From Harmonia axyridis (taxonomy: Eukaryota > Arthropoda > Insecta > Coleoptera > Coccinellidae), in assembly GCF_914767665.1 (NCBI RefSeq), contig NC_059501.1, positions 36,184,501 through 36,248,500 of the forward strand: a stretch of 64,000 bases of DNA, written 5' to 3'. The translations under genes and the position numbers were made by a program. How positions within the stretch are numbered: the first letter of the stretch is position 1; each line of letters begins with the position of its first letter. Shown piece by piece: positions 23,131 to 34,119 of the stretch. The notes beneath the pieces were generated by a model. The model was not told the DNA's origin. It did not search any database and saw nothing but the letters and a program-made list of their open reading frames with translations.

Positions 23131-23268
23131 TTTTGTTGGCTACAAATTCAAAAAAGACTGCAGACCGAAATGATAGATTCTAAAATCGAGCGCACAAAAA
23201 GAATAATCAAATGATTAATTACAATTTATCTTTTGGAATATCTTTGGTGCGAGTTCAATCTAGTCACT

Positions 23269-23405
23269 AGGTCAAGTTTAACTCTGCGTATTGAAGAATT
23301 TTGCAGACAGACTATCAGTGAAAGGAGGTAGGGTATCGCCGAATTTCGTTATATGACCACGCCAAATTTCGGTATATATATCTCGTAAATAATGAACAGA
23401 AATCA
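23269..23405 (+). promoter_or_regulatory. Predicted promoter of cuticle gene 4
   Basis: AGGTCAAGTTTA at 23269-23280 has one change from the consensus. AGTGAAAGG is at 23317-23325 and TATATATA at 23373-23380. The initiator TCATTC has its A at 23405, 32 bp from the TATA start and 23 nt before the ATG. Confidence 0.7.
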
Positions 23406-23427
23406 TTCGATCTGGTTCGCTTCAAAC

Positions 23428-24269
23428 ATGGCATTCAAAGTAAGTTACTTTCCCTACATTTTGGAAGTATAATGTGAAATTTCAATGGAAAATGTTTCTG
23501 AAAATTAAATTTTCCTTTTCAGTTTGTTACTTTCGCCGCCCTTGTGGCTGTTGCCCGTGCTGGCAACTTGGGATATGCCGCTGCTCCAGCTGTGTCCTAC
23601 TCCAGCATCTCAGCACCAGTTGCCCACTACGCTGCACCAGCTGTAGCTCAAGTTGCATCTTACGCAGCTCCAGCTGTTTCCTACTCCAGCATCTCATCAC
23701 CAGTAGCTCACTATGCTGCTCCAGCTGTTGCTAAAGTAGCCACCTACTCTGCTCCAGTAGCCCACACCTACTCTTATGCTCCATCTGTCCAAACCTACTC
23801 AGCTCCAGTTGCCCATACTTATGCCGCCGCCCCAGTAGCTTACGCTGCCGCCCCAGCTATCACCAAATACGCTGCTCCTCTTGCCTACGCTACCCCAGTT
23901 ACCAAAACTATTATTGCCGAACATGAAGCACCAGCTAACTACGATTTTGGATACTCCGTCAACGACCCCCACACCGGAGACAGCAAATCCCAACAAGAAT
24001 CTCGCCACGGTGATGTTGTCCAAGGAAGCTACTCCCTCATCGAATCTGATGGAACCAAACGTACCGTAGAATACACCGCAGATGCCCACAATGGTTTCAA
24101 CGCTGTCGTACACAAAGAACCAGCTACCGTAGCTGTCAAAGCCGCCGTACCAGTAGTAGCCAAATATGCCGCACCAGCTATCTCCTACGCTGCCCCAGTT
24201 GCCAAAGTAGCTTATGCTGCTGCACCAGCTATCTCCTATGCTGCTGCCCCAGCTCTTTACCACCACTGA
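23428..24269 (+). CDS. RR-2 cuticle protein, gene 4 of array (2 exons, 252 aa)
   Basis: Secreted chitin-binding cuticle protein. Exon 1 is 23428-23439 (MAFK); the intron is 83 bp; exon 2 is 23523-24269. It ends in TGA, shared only with gene 5. The signal peptide is residues 1-17. Two YSSIS units follow, with AVAQVASY in the first as in genes 5, 6 and 8, then one YSYAPSVQTY unit. The RR-2 domain is about residues 144-203 (ESRHGD). The linker reads AEHEAP instead of AEPEAP and contains TKTIIAE, a local substitution cluster. The 3' flank after the stop, TAATTTCAAACAATTTTGTG, is identical to that of gene 5, so genes 4 and 5 are close duplicates. The poly(A) signal AATAAA is at 24327-24332. Confidence 0.95.
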
Positions 24270-25287
24270 GTAATTTCAAACAATTTTGTGTAAATAGATT
24301 ACTGTATTTATTTCAGATATGCCATAAATAAAATTTGATATATTCAAGTTTTGTTGATAAATATTCAATTACAATAATATTTGAGACAATCAGCTTTTGA
24401 AAGAGATGGTTAAATAGTAAAAATATATCTGACATTCGTCAAACAAAATTGACACATTGGTTGCGGAGCTCTAGAGCGCTTGTCATTGTCTAAGAAAAGC
24501 AGATACGATATGTGATTCATGATTATGTCTTCTGTAATTATTTCATATATAAAAAATTTCAAGATGAGCAAATCTGTTGTCTCGAAAATAATATATATTT
24601 TTTATATTCAAATGGAATTATATCTGGCTCTGGTAACGTTAACAACATTATACATCTACACGCAAAATTTCGACTCGGTCGTATGCTTTGTCATTGCAAT
24701 TTTAAGTTTTTCTTATATTCTGCTTGAATTATGGCTTGGATGTATGATGTGGCGATCAAGACAAAATTCTACATGAAAGTTCAAAAGATTAGTTAATGTC
24801 CACATGAAAAATCTTAACTAGCTCGAAACAGTGCTCACTTGAAAATTTTTCGGTATTCATCTCGAATTTTCTCTGGTTCCGATGATGAGATTGATTTGAA
24901 ATTTTGCTTGGAATATGGAAACATATTGTTAGAAGTACGAATGAAATTTTATTTCGATCGAATTAGTTGTTTTTGAAACCATACGAAATAACTTTTTCAA
25001 ACATTTCATCAAATTAAATTCTTATCAAATGAAATTCAATCAGATAAATATTTCGTGATTATCATCCATGTTGGATAAAAACATTGTAATTCACACGTAG
25101 AGTTCAACCTTCAGTATCCGCCGAAAAACTCACCACAGTCAAGCTTTTCATCACTTACCTCAAAATTAGTGCTAATGTTGAATGAACATTTTTCTTTCAT
25201 CATATGAATATAAAAATGTTGACATATTTCGCTTTGAATATTCCATGACTATCTCATAGTTTTTGCGTCAGTCTATTGAAATAGTTA

Positions 25288-25385
25288 TTTTCCTAACAAG
25301 TGTGGAAAGTGATACTTTTCCGCAAGACAACCGCTTGTGAGTGCAGAAAAGCACTTTCCACATGAGTTAGGAACAATATTTTTCC
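25288..25385. repeat. Small palindromic element
   Basis: TTCCTAACAAGTGTGGAAAG pairs with CTTTCCACATGAGTTAGGAA, with an inner CCGCTTGTGAGTGC core. It resembles the hairpin that opens the repeats at 10296 and 25444. Confidence 0.6.
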
Positions 25386-25443
25386 TACTAGCGTAAATGA
25401 AACTTTTTCACGGAGAGTGTCTTGATACCCACTGACGTTATGA

Positions 25444-25837
25444 GAATAGTATATTGTGCAACAAGTGGGGAAAATCCAACTTTTCACGCGAGTCTGGAAG
25501 TTTGTGGCACAAGCCTGAAAGGCGAGTGCCGCAAACACACGAGCTAGAAGAGGACTTTCTCCACATGTTGCACACTATACTTTTCCTACAACTGCACAAA
25601 TTTCATTAATTCAAGTAATGAACTTGATTCAAATCAAAATGGCCTTCGTTGACAGTATGTGCTAATTTATTGCGTTTACATAGAAACGACTCAGAAGCCC
25701 AATTTTATTGGTCTACCAAGCGAGGTGTGGACAAAGTGCCGTGCGAAATAATATTTCAGTATGAGCAATACATACTTTTGAAATTGAGTAAGCTATGAAG
25801 AATAGGCTTCTTTTCATAGCAGTTGCAGGAAAAAGCA
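25444..25837. repeat. Dispersed repeat, copy 2
   Basis: Same order of blocks as 10296-10630. The opening hairpin (AGTATATTGTGCAACAAGTG to CACACTATACT near 25570) contains an extra CACAAGCCTGAAAGGCGAGTG segment absent from copy 1. Confidence 0.7.
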
Positions 25838-26109
25838 TGTTTAACTTGGAAGGGGTTTATACCACGTCGCAATCGCGGCATTCTCGTGAAATGTCGTTTA
25901 AGAACTCCTCTGCCCTCAGCGATTTTGAGATCCGCACCGCTTTTCAGGTTAAGTAAAGCAATCTCAAACTTTTTTTTCATTTACCGCCTTCTCCAACCAC
26001 ATGCAAGAATCCAAAATCCGTTTTTTATCTTTAAATTGTTATTCTCCACCTCTAAGTGCAAAATTTCATCATAATAAAATTTATACATTGTTCTGAAATT
26101 ATCACTATA

Positions 26110-26330
26110 ACAAAAATTTGGAACGGACATATTCACGGAACCCCAGCTTGGATTTTGCGTATTAATTAACTCAACCGCGGCATTGGAGATTCAAAAATAC
26201 CTTGCAAATTATACATCTTTCTGTTTGAAAGTTATCGAAAGTGTATGAGGCCGAATGGATAGAATTGAATTTGAGGACCGATTCGTCATCAGTGAGAAGG
26301 ACCTTATTGTTCAGTTGAGAGAACGAGGAA
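26110..26330 (+). repeat. Shared upstream block before gene 5
   Basis: TTTGGAACGGACATATTCAC, AACCGCGGCATTGGAGATTC, AAAGTTATCGAAAGTG and GAGGACCGATTCGTCATCAG occur in the same order as upstream of genes 6 and 8. Confidence 0.6.
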
Positions 26331-26888
26331 ACGTCAGGTTCTTGGTTAGAGCAGCTGACTAAGCAAGTTTGCAGGCTTTCCATTTTCCGACACCTATTCC
26401 TACAAAAGCATTATTATTATTCTCTCACTCAGACATAAATCTCAGGGATGGACTAAGTTGGTTAGAAGAATTTTTCTAATGAATTTTTTAGCTTCCTCCT
26501 GTCGCCGCAAAGTGTTGCAGTTGAGAATATCTTTGATTCAGTAGAGAAATGTACGAAGAATGTGAAATTGTTATATTGAAATAATTTAATAATTTGACTA
26601 TCCGTTGTGTTCAACGAAAAAAAAGTTAGGTAAAACGGAATAATTGAATGAAGCAAACTAGATTTTCATTGTAAAAAGCATTCTTGATTCACAAAACAGC
26701 AGGAGATTCGATCATCCGTTAGGTTTACTTCGAGTCAGCATTTCTCATATATGGAGAAATTGATATATATTCATATTTTCATGGTCGTGAATACGCGTGA
26801 TATAAAAATTACAAATAATTGATAGAGTGCATTTCAATTGAACTATTCCTACAATATATCTCAGTATTAAAATTTCGCTATATCCACT

Positions 26889-27009
26889 AGGTCAAGTTCA
26901 TCTGTATATAGTGAGACTATTGGTGAAAGGTGGCGGGTATCGCCGAATTGCAACATTGGGCCACGCCAATTTGTGGTATAAATACTTCGAAAACGGGGAG
27001 TCAAATTTA
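26889..27009 (+). promoter_or_regulatory. Predicted promoter of cuticle gene 5
   Basis: AGGTCAAGTTCA is at 26889-26900, GGTGAAAGG at 26932-26940 and TATAAATA at 26977-26984. The initiator TTATTC has its A at 27009, 32 bp from the TATA start. The stretch GACTATTGGTGAAAGGTGGC is shared with gene 6. Confidence 0.7.
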
Positions 27010-27031
27010 TTCCATTTGGTTCATTTCAATC

Positions 27032-27906
27032 ATGGCATTCAAAGTAAGTAACTCATACAATATGTTGAGAAATAAAGGATGACTTTCTTATTGATAACAT
27101 TTCTATTTCAGTTCGTGACTTTTGCTGCTCTTGTGGCTGTTGCCCGTGCTGGCAACTTGGGATATGCCGCTGCTCCAGCTGTTTCCTACTCCAGCATCTC
27201 AGCTCCAGTTGCTCACTACGCTGGACCAGCTGTAGCTCAAGTTGCATCTTACGCAGCTCCAGCTGTTTCCTACTCCAGCATCTCATCACCAGTAGCTCAC
27301 TATGCTGCTCCAGCTGTTGCTAAAGTAGCCACCTACTCTGCTCCAGTCGCCCACACCTACTCTTATGCTCCATCTGTCCAAACCTACTCTGCTCCAGTTG
27401 CCCATACTTATGCCGCCGCCCCAGTAGCTTACGCTGCCTCCCCAGCTATCACCAAATACGCTGCTCCTCTTGCCTACGCCACCCCAATTGCCAAAACTAT
27501 TGTTGCCGAACCAGAAGCACCAGCCAACTACGATTTTGGATACTCCGTTAACGACCCCCACACCGGAGACAGCAAATCCCAACAAGAATCTCGTCACGGT
27601 GATGTTGTCCAAGGAAGTTACTCTCTCATCGAATCCGATGGAACCAAACGTACCGTAGAATACACCGCTGATGCCCACAATGGTTTCAACGCTGTTGTAC
27701 ACAAAGAACCAGCAGCCGTAGCTGTCAAAGCCGCCGTACCAGTAGTAGCCAAATATGCCGCACCAGCTATCTCCTACGCTGCTCCAGTTGCCAAAGTGTC
27801 TTATGCTGCACCAGCTTACTCCTACGCTGCCCCAGTTGCCAAAGTAGCTTATGCTGCTGCACCAGCCATCTCCTACGCTGCTGCCCCAGCTCTTTACCAC
27901 CACTGA
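27032..27906 (+). CDS. RR-2 cuticle protein, gene 5 of array (2 exons, 268 aa)
   Basis: Secreted chitin-binding cuticle protein. Exon 1 is 27032-27043 (MAFK); the intron is 68 bp; exon 2 is 27112-27906, ending TGA. The signal peptide is residues 1-17. There are two YSSIS units and one YSYAPSVQTY unit. The RR-2 domain is about residues 144-203 (ESRHGD). The tail carries one extra repeat, VSYAAPAYSYAAPVAKVAYA, that genes 2, 3, 4 and 6 to 8 lack and that is amplified in gene 9. The start only 3.6 kb after gene 4, the same stop codon and the same 3' flank indicate a tandem duplicate of gene 4, while its promoter is closer to that of gene 6. The poly(A) signal AATAAA is at 27968-27973. Confidence 0.95.
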
Positions 27907-27974
27907 GTAATTTCAAACAATTTTGTGTAAAAAGAGTACTGTATTTATTTAAGAAAGATATGCCATGAATAAAA

Positions 27975-29500
27975 TTCGATATATTTTGTTAAAAAAATAT
28001 ACAATTATAGTGTTATTTGACGCAGTTAAAATATCGTATTCAGCGCAACGTTGAGTCATAATTTAGCTGAGTCAATTTATGTTAATATGAATTTTTCAAA
28101 TTCTATTCCTTGATTTTTTGCCTTCTTAATTTATGGATCGTAATTTAGGGCGTATCAATAAGGTATGTTTTCCAAAACGTAAACTGTTAAATCGAAGAAT
28201 AAAAAACAGTCTATCCTTCGTTAACCGTTTACAGCTTTTCTCATAACTAGGAGTTTACGTATTTCCATGGAATTAAGTACAAAAATTGATTGCTGATCCC
28301 ATTTATTCATAAAAATTCATAAAAGGATAAAATTGAAGTAATCAATAAATAAAATCATTCTTCAGAAACTGGCCAGCATATAAAATGATCTAATCGAACT
28401 TATATATCGTCAGGATGCTACTGAATATAATTTCTCTAATTCTGTGGTTATTCCGTTCATTCTTCCACATCTTGTAGAACAAAATCGTGCGAGAATATAT
28501 CAGAAACGCACAGTTTTCATGGTTATATTTTATTATTCTATGTTGGTACTCCGAACTTTCCGCCACGGCTTTATCTGTCAATTCATCAATTTGCCTTAAA
28601 GAAATCAGTTCTGCCAACCAACATTTTCCAATGCAAAAATCACTTAAATATATTTATGGAAATATTTCATTAATTTCAATGAAAATGCAATGAATTAGAG
28701 AAAATAATGTATAATACTCGTACAGAAGGCTCATTCTTCCACTCGTTCATTCCAAAACTCGCCACTTCGTGGCTCGTTTTTGAATTTTGAACTCGTGGAA
28801 GAATATCAATGCCTTCTGCACTTGTATTATAAATAACTATTTTCACATCTAAGTCCCAATATTGATCTTTTGTTTTATGACTTTTTGAATTCCTAATTCA
28901 GATTTCGAAATGAATGAACCCAGATTCGAATCTCGCAACTGAAATCCGAAATTGACCAATTTGAATGCAAATCGTCTTTTTTACATGACGGTACAGATTT
29001 CCAGAGTAAACATGCTTTCATTGCGAATGCAAGGCAATTTGAATCATTGCTTACACATGTCCTAAGTATTCGTTAATGAGATGTATCATGCATTCCATAA
29101 AAAAACTTACAACCGGTATATTTCTTCAAGGATTTAATAGATTTTTTTGAAAGTATTGAGTCTAGGACAATGACCAATATTGAATCATTTTTAATAATCA
29201 GTACTGCAAGCCCGAACTGAGAATATTATATTATCAATGTAACATCTAATAAAACACTATGTTCCTCAATTTTCTCAAAAACAAATTTATGAGGATATCC
29301 TTTACTTAAACCTCTTATTGGAATTATTGGATACAGGATGAAGAAACTGTCCATCAAATTCGCCCAAATATGAGATACTACAATCCGGTCTAATCCTAAA
29401 TCTTGATGCTTGATATTGTTTTTTTTAAACATTTACAGTCCAGATTTTAGTTCGATAAATTTGTCGTCCGAAAGTGATATAACAACTCTTTTCATAAAAA
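27975..29500. other. Intergenic DNA between gene 5 and a foldback element
   Basis: No gene. The small palindromic element at 28711-28830 is the only structured feature seen. Confidence 0.45.
28711..28830. repeat. Small MITE-like palindrome, 120 bp
   Basis: The ends ATAATACTCGTACAGAAGGC and GCCTTCTGCACTTGTATTAT are inverted copies. Inside, CTTCCACTCG and CGTGGAAG pair around a GCCACTTCGTGGC core, giving a long hairpin. Confidence 0.75.
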
Positions 29501-29734
29501 AACTGCATATGAACATATATCCTAACATGCTTCGTTTTCGAGATACAGGGTGTTGAAATTTGAAAAAAAAAATCAGTTTTTCACTAATAACTCTAGTATT
29601 ATTATATTCATTGTCTTAATTTTTAGGTATTGCAGTCTAAATAATATGGTGTTTCAAATTAGGTGCCAAAATTATTCAGTGGCGTAGACACACGGATGCG
29701 ATGATCTTTTACCTATTGAACCGGGAGAAGTCAA

Positions 29735-31015
29735 TGCGTTCAGATTGAGGATTCGTTGAGTTCATTCACTGCCGTCACTGTTGGAGTACCCCAAGGTACC
29801 ATTCTCGGCCCAATTCTGTTTCTATTGTACACGAACTCCTTATTTGGACTTGAGACAAGGTCAAGAATAATTTCTTTTGCGGACGATACCGCAATGTTTC
29901 TGGAGGCGGAGACATGGCAAGAATTGAAAATGTTTGCGGAAAGTGACTTCAACTTAATATCAAAATACCTACGATCTAAAATTTTGACTCTGAATATAGA
30001 AAAAACTGTTTTCGTTCTTTTCAGCAACTCTGTCGCATTTTGCCCCACTTTTACATCACTGGTGGTTGACGATCACTGCATGATACACTCAGCGGACACG
30101 GTAAAATACCTGGGTGTTGTGTTGGACAAACATCTTAGATGGAAACAACAAATTAACAAAATAGTCCAGAAATTGAGAACTCTGATACAGAAATTTAAAA
30201 ATCTCAGAAGGTTTTGCGATGCCCAATTGTTGAGAACATTATATCTGGTGTTGGTGCAGCCTCATTTGACTTATGGTTTGCTGGGCTGGGGAGGAATTGT
30301 TAAAACTCATTTAAACAAGCTCGAAATAACACAAAAGTGGATTTTGAAAATCATATTGAACAAGCCCTATCGATTCCCAACTGACGAGCTCTTCAGGATT
30401 GCCGCTGTAATGGATATGAGGCAGTTGTTTTTCCTGGCGCTTGCGATTCACCAGAGGAAGAACATTATGTCTGCAAGTTTCAATGAGCATGGTCATGACA
30501 CCAGAAATAGAGGACAGCTCATATTATTGCCGACCTCATGTGGGACGAAGGGTCAGAGATCACACCTGTTTCTTGCGCCTCGAGTTTATAATGGTATCCC
30601 TCAAGTTTTGAAGATTCCTAGTATAATGACTGCATTTAAGAAGAAAATAAAAAGTTGGATCCTGAGTCAGTCAAGACACTTCATAGCCAGTATAATCGAC
30701 ATAAAGAACACCTATAACATACCGAATCAGTAGTCCTGGAGTCGTCAGTCTACTCGTGTTGCACCTTTAATCTGCCGTCTGTTGAGAATTCGTGGAAATT
30801 ACGTCAAGACTTTTAAACTTGTACTTTTTTTTTTTAATTCTTACACAAGGTTTAATCCTCCGGGAGCTCACCTTCGAGAAAATTTGATTTCTGTTTGTTT
30901 CATGTCACGATTTTCTTTTTTTGCTTTCGGTATTTTCTTACATTGTAAAATGACTGTATTTTGTTTTGAATGTAGACTAATCATGAAATAAACATTATTA
31001 CTATTACTATTACTA
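29735..31015 (+). pseudogene. 5'-truncated LINE with open reverse transcriptase frame
   Basis: An uninterrupted frame 29756-30733 begins just before the RT block VGVPQGTILGPILFLLYTNS and contains the catalytic FADD box (SFADDTAMFL) about 35 residues later. It continues through the thumb (TVKYLGVVLDKHLRWKQQIN) and the C-terminal region LAPRVYNGIPQVLKIPS to a TAG. The endonuclease and the RT fingers with the first catalytic Asp are missing. The 3' end is GAAATAAACATTATTACTAT followed by a (TTACTA)n tail to about 31015. Truncated at the 5' end and probably dead, though the frame is undamaged. Confidence 0.85.
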
Positions 31016-31548
31016 TGTCATTGTTTTTTTTTTGCCATTTCTGACATCAACAGAGTTTCACGAGATAACCAAACACTATCCACAAAAATCTACAAATATA
31101 AGTTTTTCAAATTTTCCCTACAGTGATAAATGAAAATACAAAATTAGCGTAGTTTTTCATAACGCTTTCAGATGGCAATCAATTCATATTAATATGGAAA
31201 TGTCGAAATTATGTCTATCTAACTATCCATGGCTATCTATGGGGAAATTTGAATAATTCATTTTTGTGTATAGTGTTTGCATTTTGAACTCGACTATCTC
31301 GAAAACGGTACATTCTATATGAAGAAAAAGCATGAATCCTTTTCTTTAGTAAAACTCTGTTAATTTAAGAAATTTTTTTTTTTTTGAAGAAAATATAGTG
31401 GCATAGATTTTCATTAGGATAAGGATCATCGCACCCCTATATCTACACCACTGAATAATTTTGGCTGGAGGAATTCATCTAATTCGAAACATTACATTAT
31501 CTAGACTTCATTACCTGAGGATTTAAACAATGAATGTAATACTACTAG

Positions 31549-31693
31549 AGTTATAAATAAGGTGTCCATTAATTTTTTGATTCAAAATAAGACAGCGGTT
31601 TATTTGAAACAAATCAGTGGCGTAACCAAGAGATTGAGTGAGTGAGGACAGTCCCGTTCAAAACGGGACGTCTGGTCACCTCAGTTATAAATA
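31549..31693. mobile_element. Small nested insertion (31560-31682)
   Basis: AGTTATAAATA at 31549-31559 is repeated at about 31683-31693. Between the copies, AGGTGTCC and GGTCACCT form short inverted ends, and CCCGTTCAAAACGGG makes an inner hairpin. It interrupts the right arm of the foldback element, whose flanks rejoin against the left arm. Confidence 0.65.
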
Positions 31694-31763
31694 AAAACTG
31701 TATTTTTTTTGTCAAACTTGTATCTCGAAAACATAGCTTTTTGGGATATATGTTTATATGAAT

Positions 31764-32214
31764 ATGCCAGAATAGAGACGAATGGTCGATCACAGTCGAA
31801 CAAACGTCATTACGTCACCATCTCCTTACGTAGGAGAAAGGACTGAGGAGGAGGTTTATATGAACTTTTTTTCATGAAAAATTTGTTCCTACCGACGCCA
31901 GAGTTATTGAACTAAAACCTGGACCACACTGTAGATGCCAAATTTCAAGTGGTCCAATCTGCTGACACAGAAATATAAGTTTTTTTTATTTTTTACTTGA
32001 ATTTCCTATGCTTTTGATGATGTCATCATCTTGAAATTTTGCAGGGAGCTTGAAATTGTTATTTTTATCATTGCCCAAAATCTAAACTATGATTGGGTAT
32101 GCGATACACTCGAAATTGTAAAAGATGCTTAAAATTGAAATTGGCATTCTACATCTAAATGCGACATTTTATCTCGATCGAATTTGTAGTTTTGAAATTA
32201 ATGAAAAAAAAATG
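31764..32214. other. Gene-free stretch upstream of gene 6
   Basis: It contains diverged matches (TCATCTTGAAATTTTGCAGG, GCTTGAAATTG) to the repeat region before gene 8; no gene. Confidence 0.4.
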
Positions 32215-32430
32215 AAACTTTGAACGGTCATATTTACAGAACTCCTAGACGCATTTTGTCTATTATTAAGGCACTTCACTGCTGCATTTGAGATTCGAAC
32301 CTGGAAATTTTAGAATTGTAGGACCTTCCGTTCGAAAATTATTGTAAATAAGGTAGTACTAACAGAATCGAATTTGGTGACAGATTTGTCATCAGTTAGT
32401 CGAATCTTATGTTTGGATCGAAGAGAGAGC
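32215..32430 (+). repeat. Shared upstream block before gene 6
   Basis: ACGGTCATATTTACAGAACT, CATTTTGTCTATTATTAAGG, GGACCTTCCGTTCGAAAATT and ACAGATTTGTCATCAGTTAG are in the order found upstream of genes 5 and 8. Confidence 0.6.
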
Positions 32431-33054
32431 TTAAAAAATTAACTAGACCATAGCCATCAAATTAGGTAGAAAAGCCCTTGTTTGATACGGGGTCGAGAAA
32501 CTAGAAAACCGAGTCAAAATATTCATTACATTCTAACAGCAACCATCATGTTCTTGGAATTGTAGTTTAATCGACACTTAATCGTAGAATCTCATTCATT
32601 ATGTATTATTTTATATCATAAATCTTAGTGAGTGATACACTAAGTTGCTTCGAAGCATTTTTCTTTTGAATTTCTGAACTCCTTCAGGTCACAGAATGAA
32701 TCTAGTTATTTTTTTCAGTAGAGATCAAAAATATATTCCAATTTTCATGAATCACCCCGTATCTCCGAAACTTACAGTCTAAATATGTGAAACAAGCTTC
32801 TTTTCTGGAAGGCCCGGATGACCTGCATTCACCACTAGGCTATGGCCAGTCACTCATGTTACACCCTGTTTATCAAACGAAACAATTTTTTTTTTATTTG
32901 AAAGTATTTACATTTCTTGATTATTTAATCAAGAATGCGAAGAATATCAAACTCACATAGAAGCAAGCTGCAAATTCAACAAAGCATTTCAATAAAACCA
33001 TTCCTGGCAATACACAGAACATACCTCAATCATTAAAATTTCGATATATTCACC

Positions 33055-33179
33055 AGGTCAAGTTCAACTGTATGTAATGAGATAGACTATTGGTGAAAGG
33101 TGGCGGGTATCACCGAATTCCAGCATTGGACCACGCCAAATTTCGGTATATATACTTCGAGAGGAGAGGTCCAGATTTA
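33055..33179 (+). promoter_or_regulatory. Predicted promoter of cuticle gene 6
   Basis: AGGTCAAGTTCA is at 33055-33066, GGTGAAAGG at 33092-33100 and TATATATA at 33147-33154. The initiator TTATTC has its A at 33179, 32 bp from the TATA start and 22 nt before the ATG. Confidence 0.7.
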
Positions 33180-33200
33180 TTCCATTTGGTTCGTTCAATC

Positions 33201-34039
33201 ATGGCATTCAAAGTAAGTAGCTCATCTATCTATCATCTAGCTAACTAGATAAATAAACAACGAGTTTCTTAATGATACCATTTCTATTCTAGTTCGTAAC
33301 TTTCGCCACCCTTTTGGCTGTTGCCCGTGCTGGCAACTTGGGATATGCCACAGCTCCAGCTGTTTCCTACTCTAGCATCTCAGCTCCAGTTGCGCACTAC
33401 GCTGCACCAGCTGTAGCTCAAGTCGCATCTTACGCAGCTCCAGCTGTATCTTACTCTAGTGTCTCAGCACCAGTTGCCCACTACGCAAGCCCAGCTATTG
33501 CCAAAGTAGCCACCTACTCTGCACCAATTGCTCACACCTACTCTTATGCTCCATCTGTCCAAACCTACTCAGCTCCAGTTGCCCATACTTATGCCGCCGC
33601 CCCAGTAGCTTACGCTGCCGCCCCAGCTATCACCAAATACGCTGCTCCTCTTGCCTACGCTACCCCAGTTGCCAAAACTATTGTTGCCGAACAAGAAGCA
33701 CCAGCTAACTACGATTTTGGATACTCCGTCAACGACCCCCACACCGGAGACAGCAAATCCCAACAAGAATCTCGCCACGGTGATGTTGTCCAAGGAAGTT
33801 ACTCCCTCATCGAATCCGATGGAACCAAACGTACCGTAGAATACACCGCTGATGCCCACAATGGTTTCAACGCTGTTGTCCACAAAGAACCAGCAACCGT
33901 AGCTGTCAAAACCGCCGTACCAGTTGTAGCCAAATACGCTGCACCAGCTATCTCCTATGCTGCCCCAGTTGCCAAAGTAGCTTATGCAGCTGCACCAGCT
34001 ATCTCCTACGCTGCTGCCCCAGCTCTTTACCATCACTAA
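33201..34039 (+). CDS. RR-2 cuticle protein, gene 6 of array (2 exons, 252 aa)
   Basis: Secreted chitin-binding cuticle protein. Exon 1 is 33201-33212 (MAFK); the intron is 80 bp with a TCTAG acceptor instead of CAG; exon 2 is 33293-34039, ending TAA. Signal peptide residues 1-17 read FVTFATLLAVARA here, two changes from most copies. There are two YSSIS-type units, the second with YSSVS and HYASPAIAKV as in genes 7 and 9, and one YSYAPSVQTY unit. The RR-2 domain is about residues 144-203 (ESRHGD). The linker reads AEQEAP. The tail has VKTAVPVV where its relatives have VKAAVPVV. The poly(A) signal AATAAA is at 34114-34119. Confidence 0.95.
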
Positions 34040-34119
34040 GTGTTATATTTTGACTGATTGTTATGTAAATAGAACTGTATTTATTATGGGCAAAAATGTT
34101 CGAGTGATTCTTGAATAAA

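Larger units (their letters stand above)
24340..26100. other. Intergenic DNA between genes 4 and 5
   Basis: No gene. Around 24590-24910 it carries diverged matches to the repeat blocks seen at 47990-48600 (TTTGAAATTTTGC, ACACGCAAAATTTCGA). A small hairpin-like repeat lies at 25288-25385 and the dispersed repeat copy 2 at 25444-25837. Confidence 0.5.
29505..31763. mobile_element. Large foldback element around a LINE fragment
   Basis: The arms about 29505-29711 and 31414-31763 are inverted repeats. They share AACATATATCC, TTTTCGAGATACA, AATAACTCTAGTA-type, CCAAAATTATTCAGTGG and GTGCGATGATCC blocks in mirrored order. The right arm is broken by a small insertion (31560-31682). The interior holds the reverse transcriptase fragment at 29735-31015. 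The outer ends are eroded, so the edges are approximate. Confidence 0.65.
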
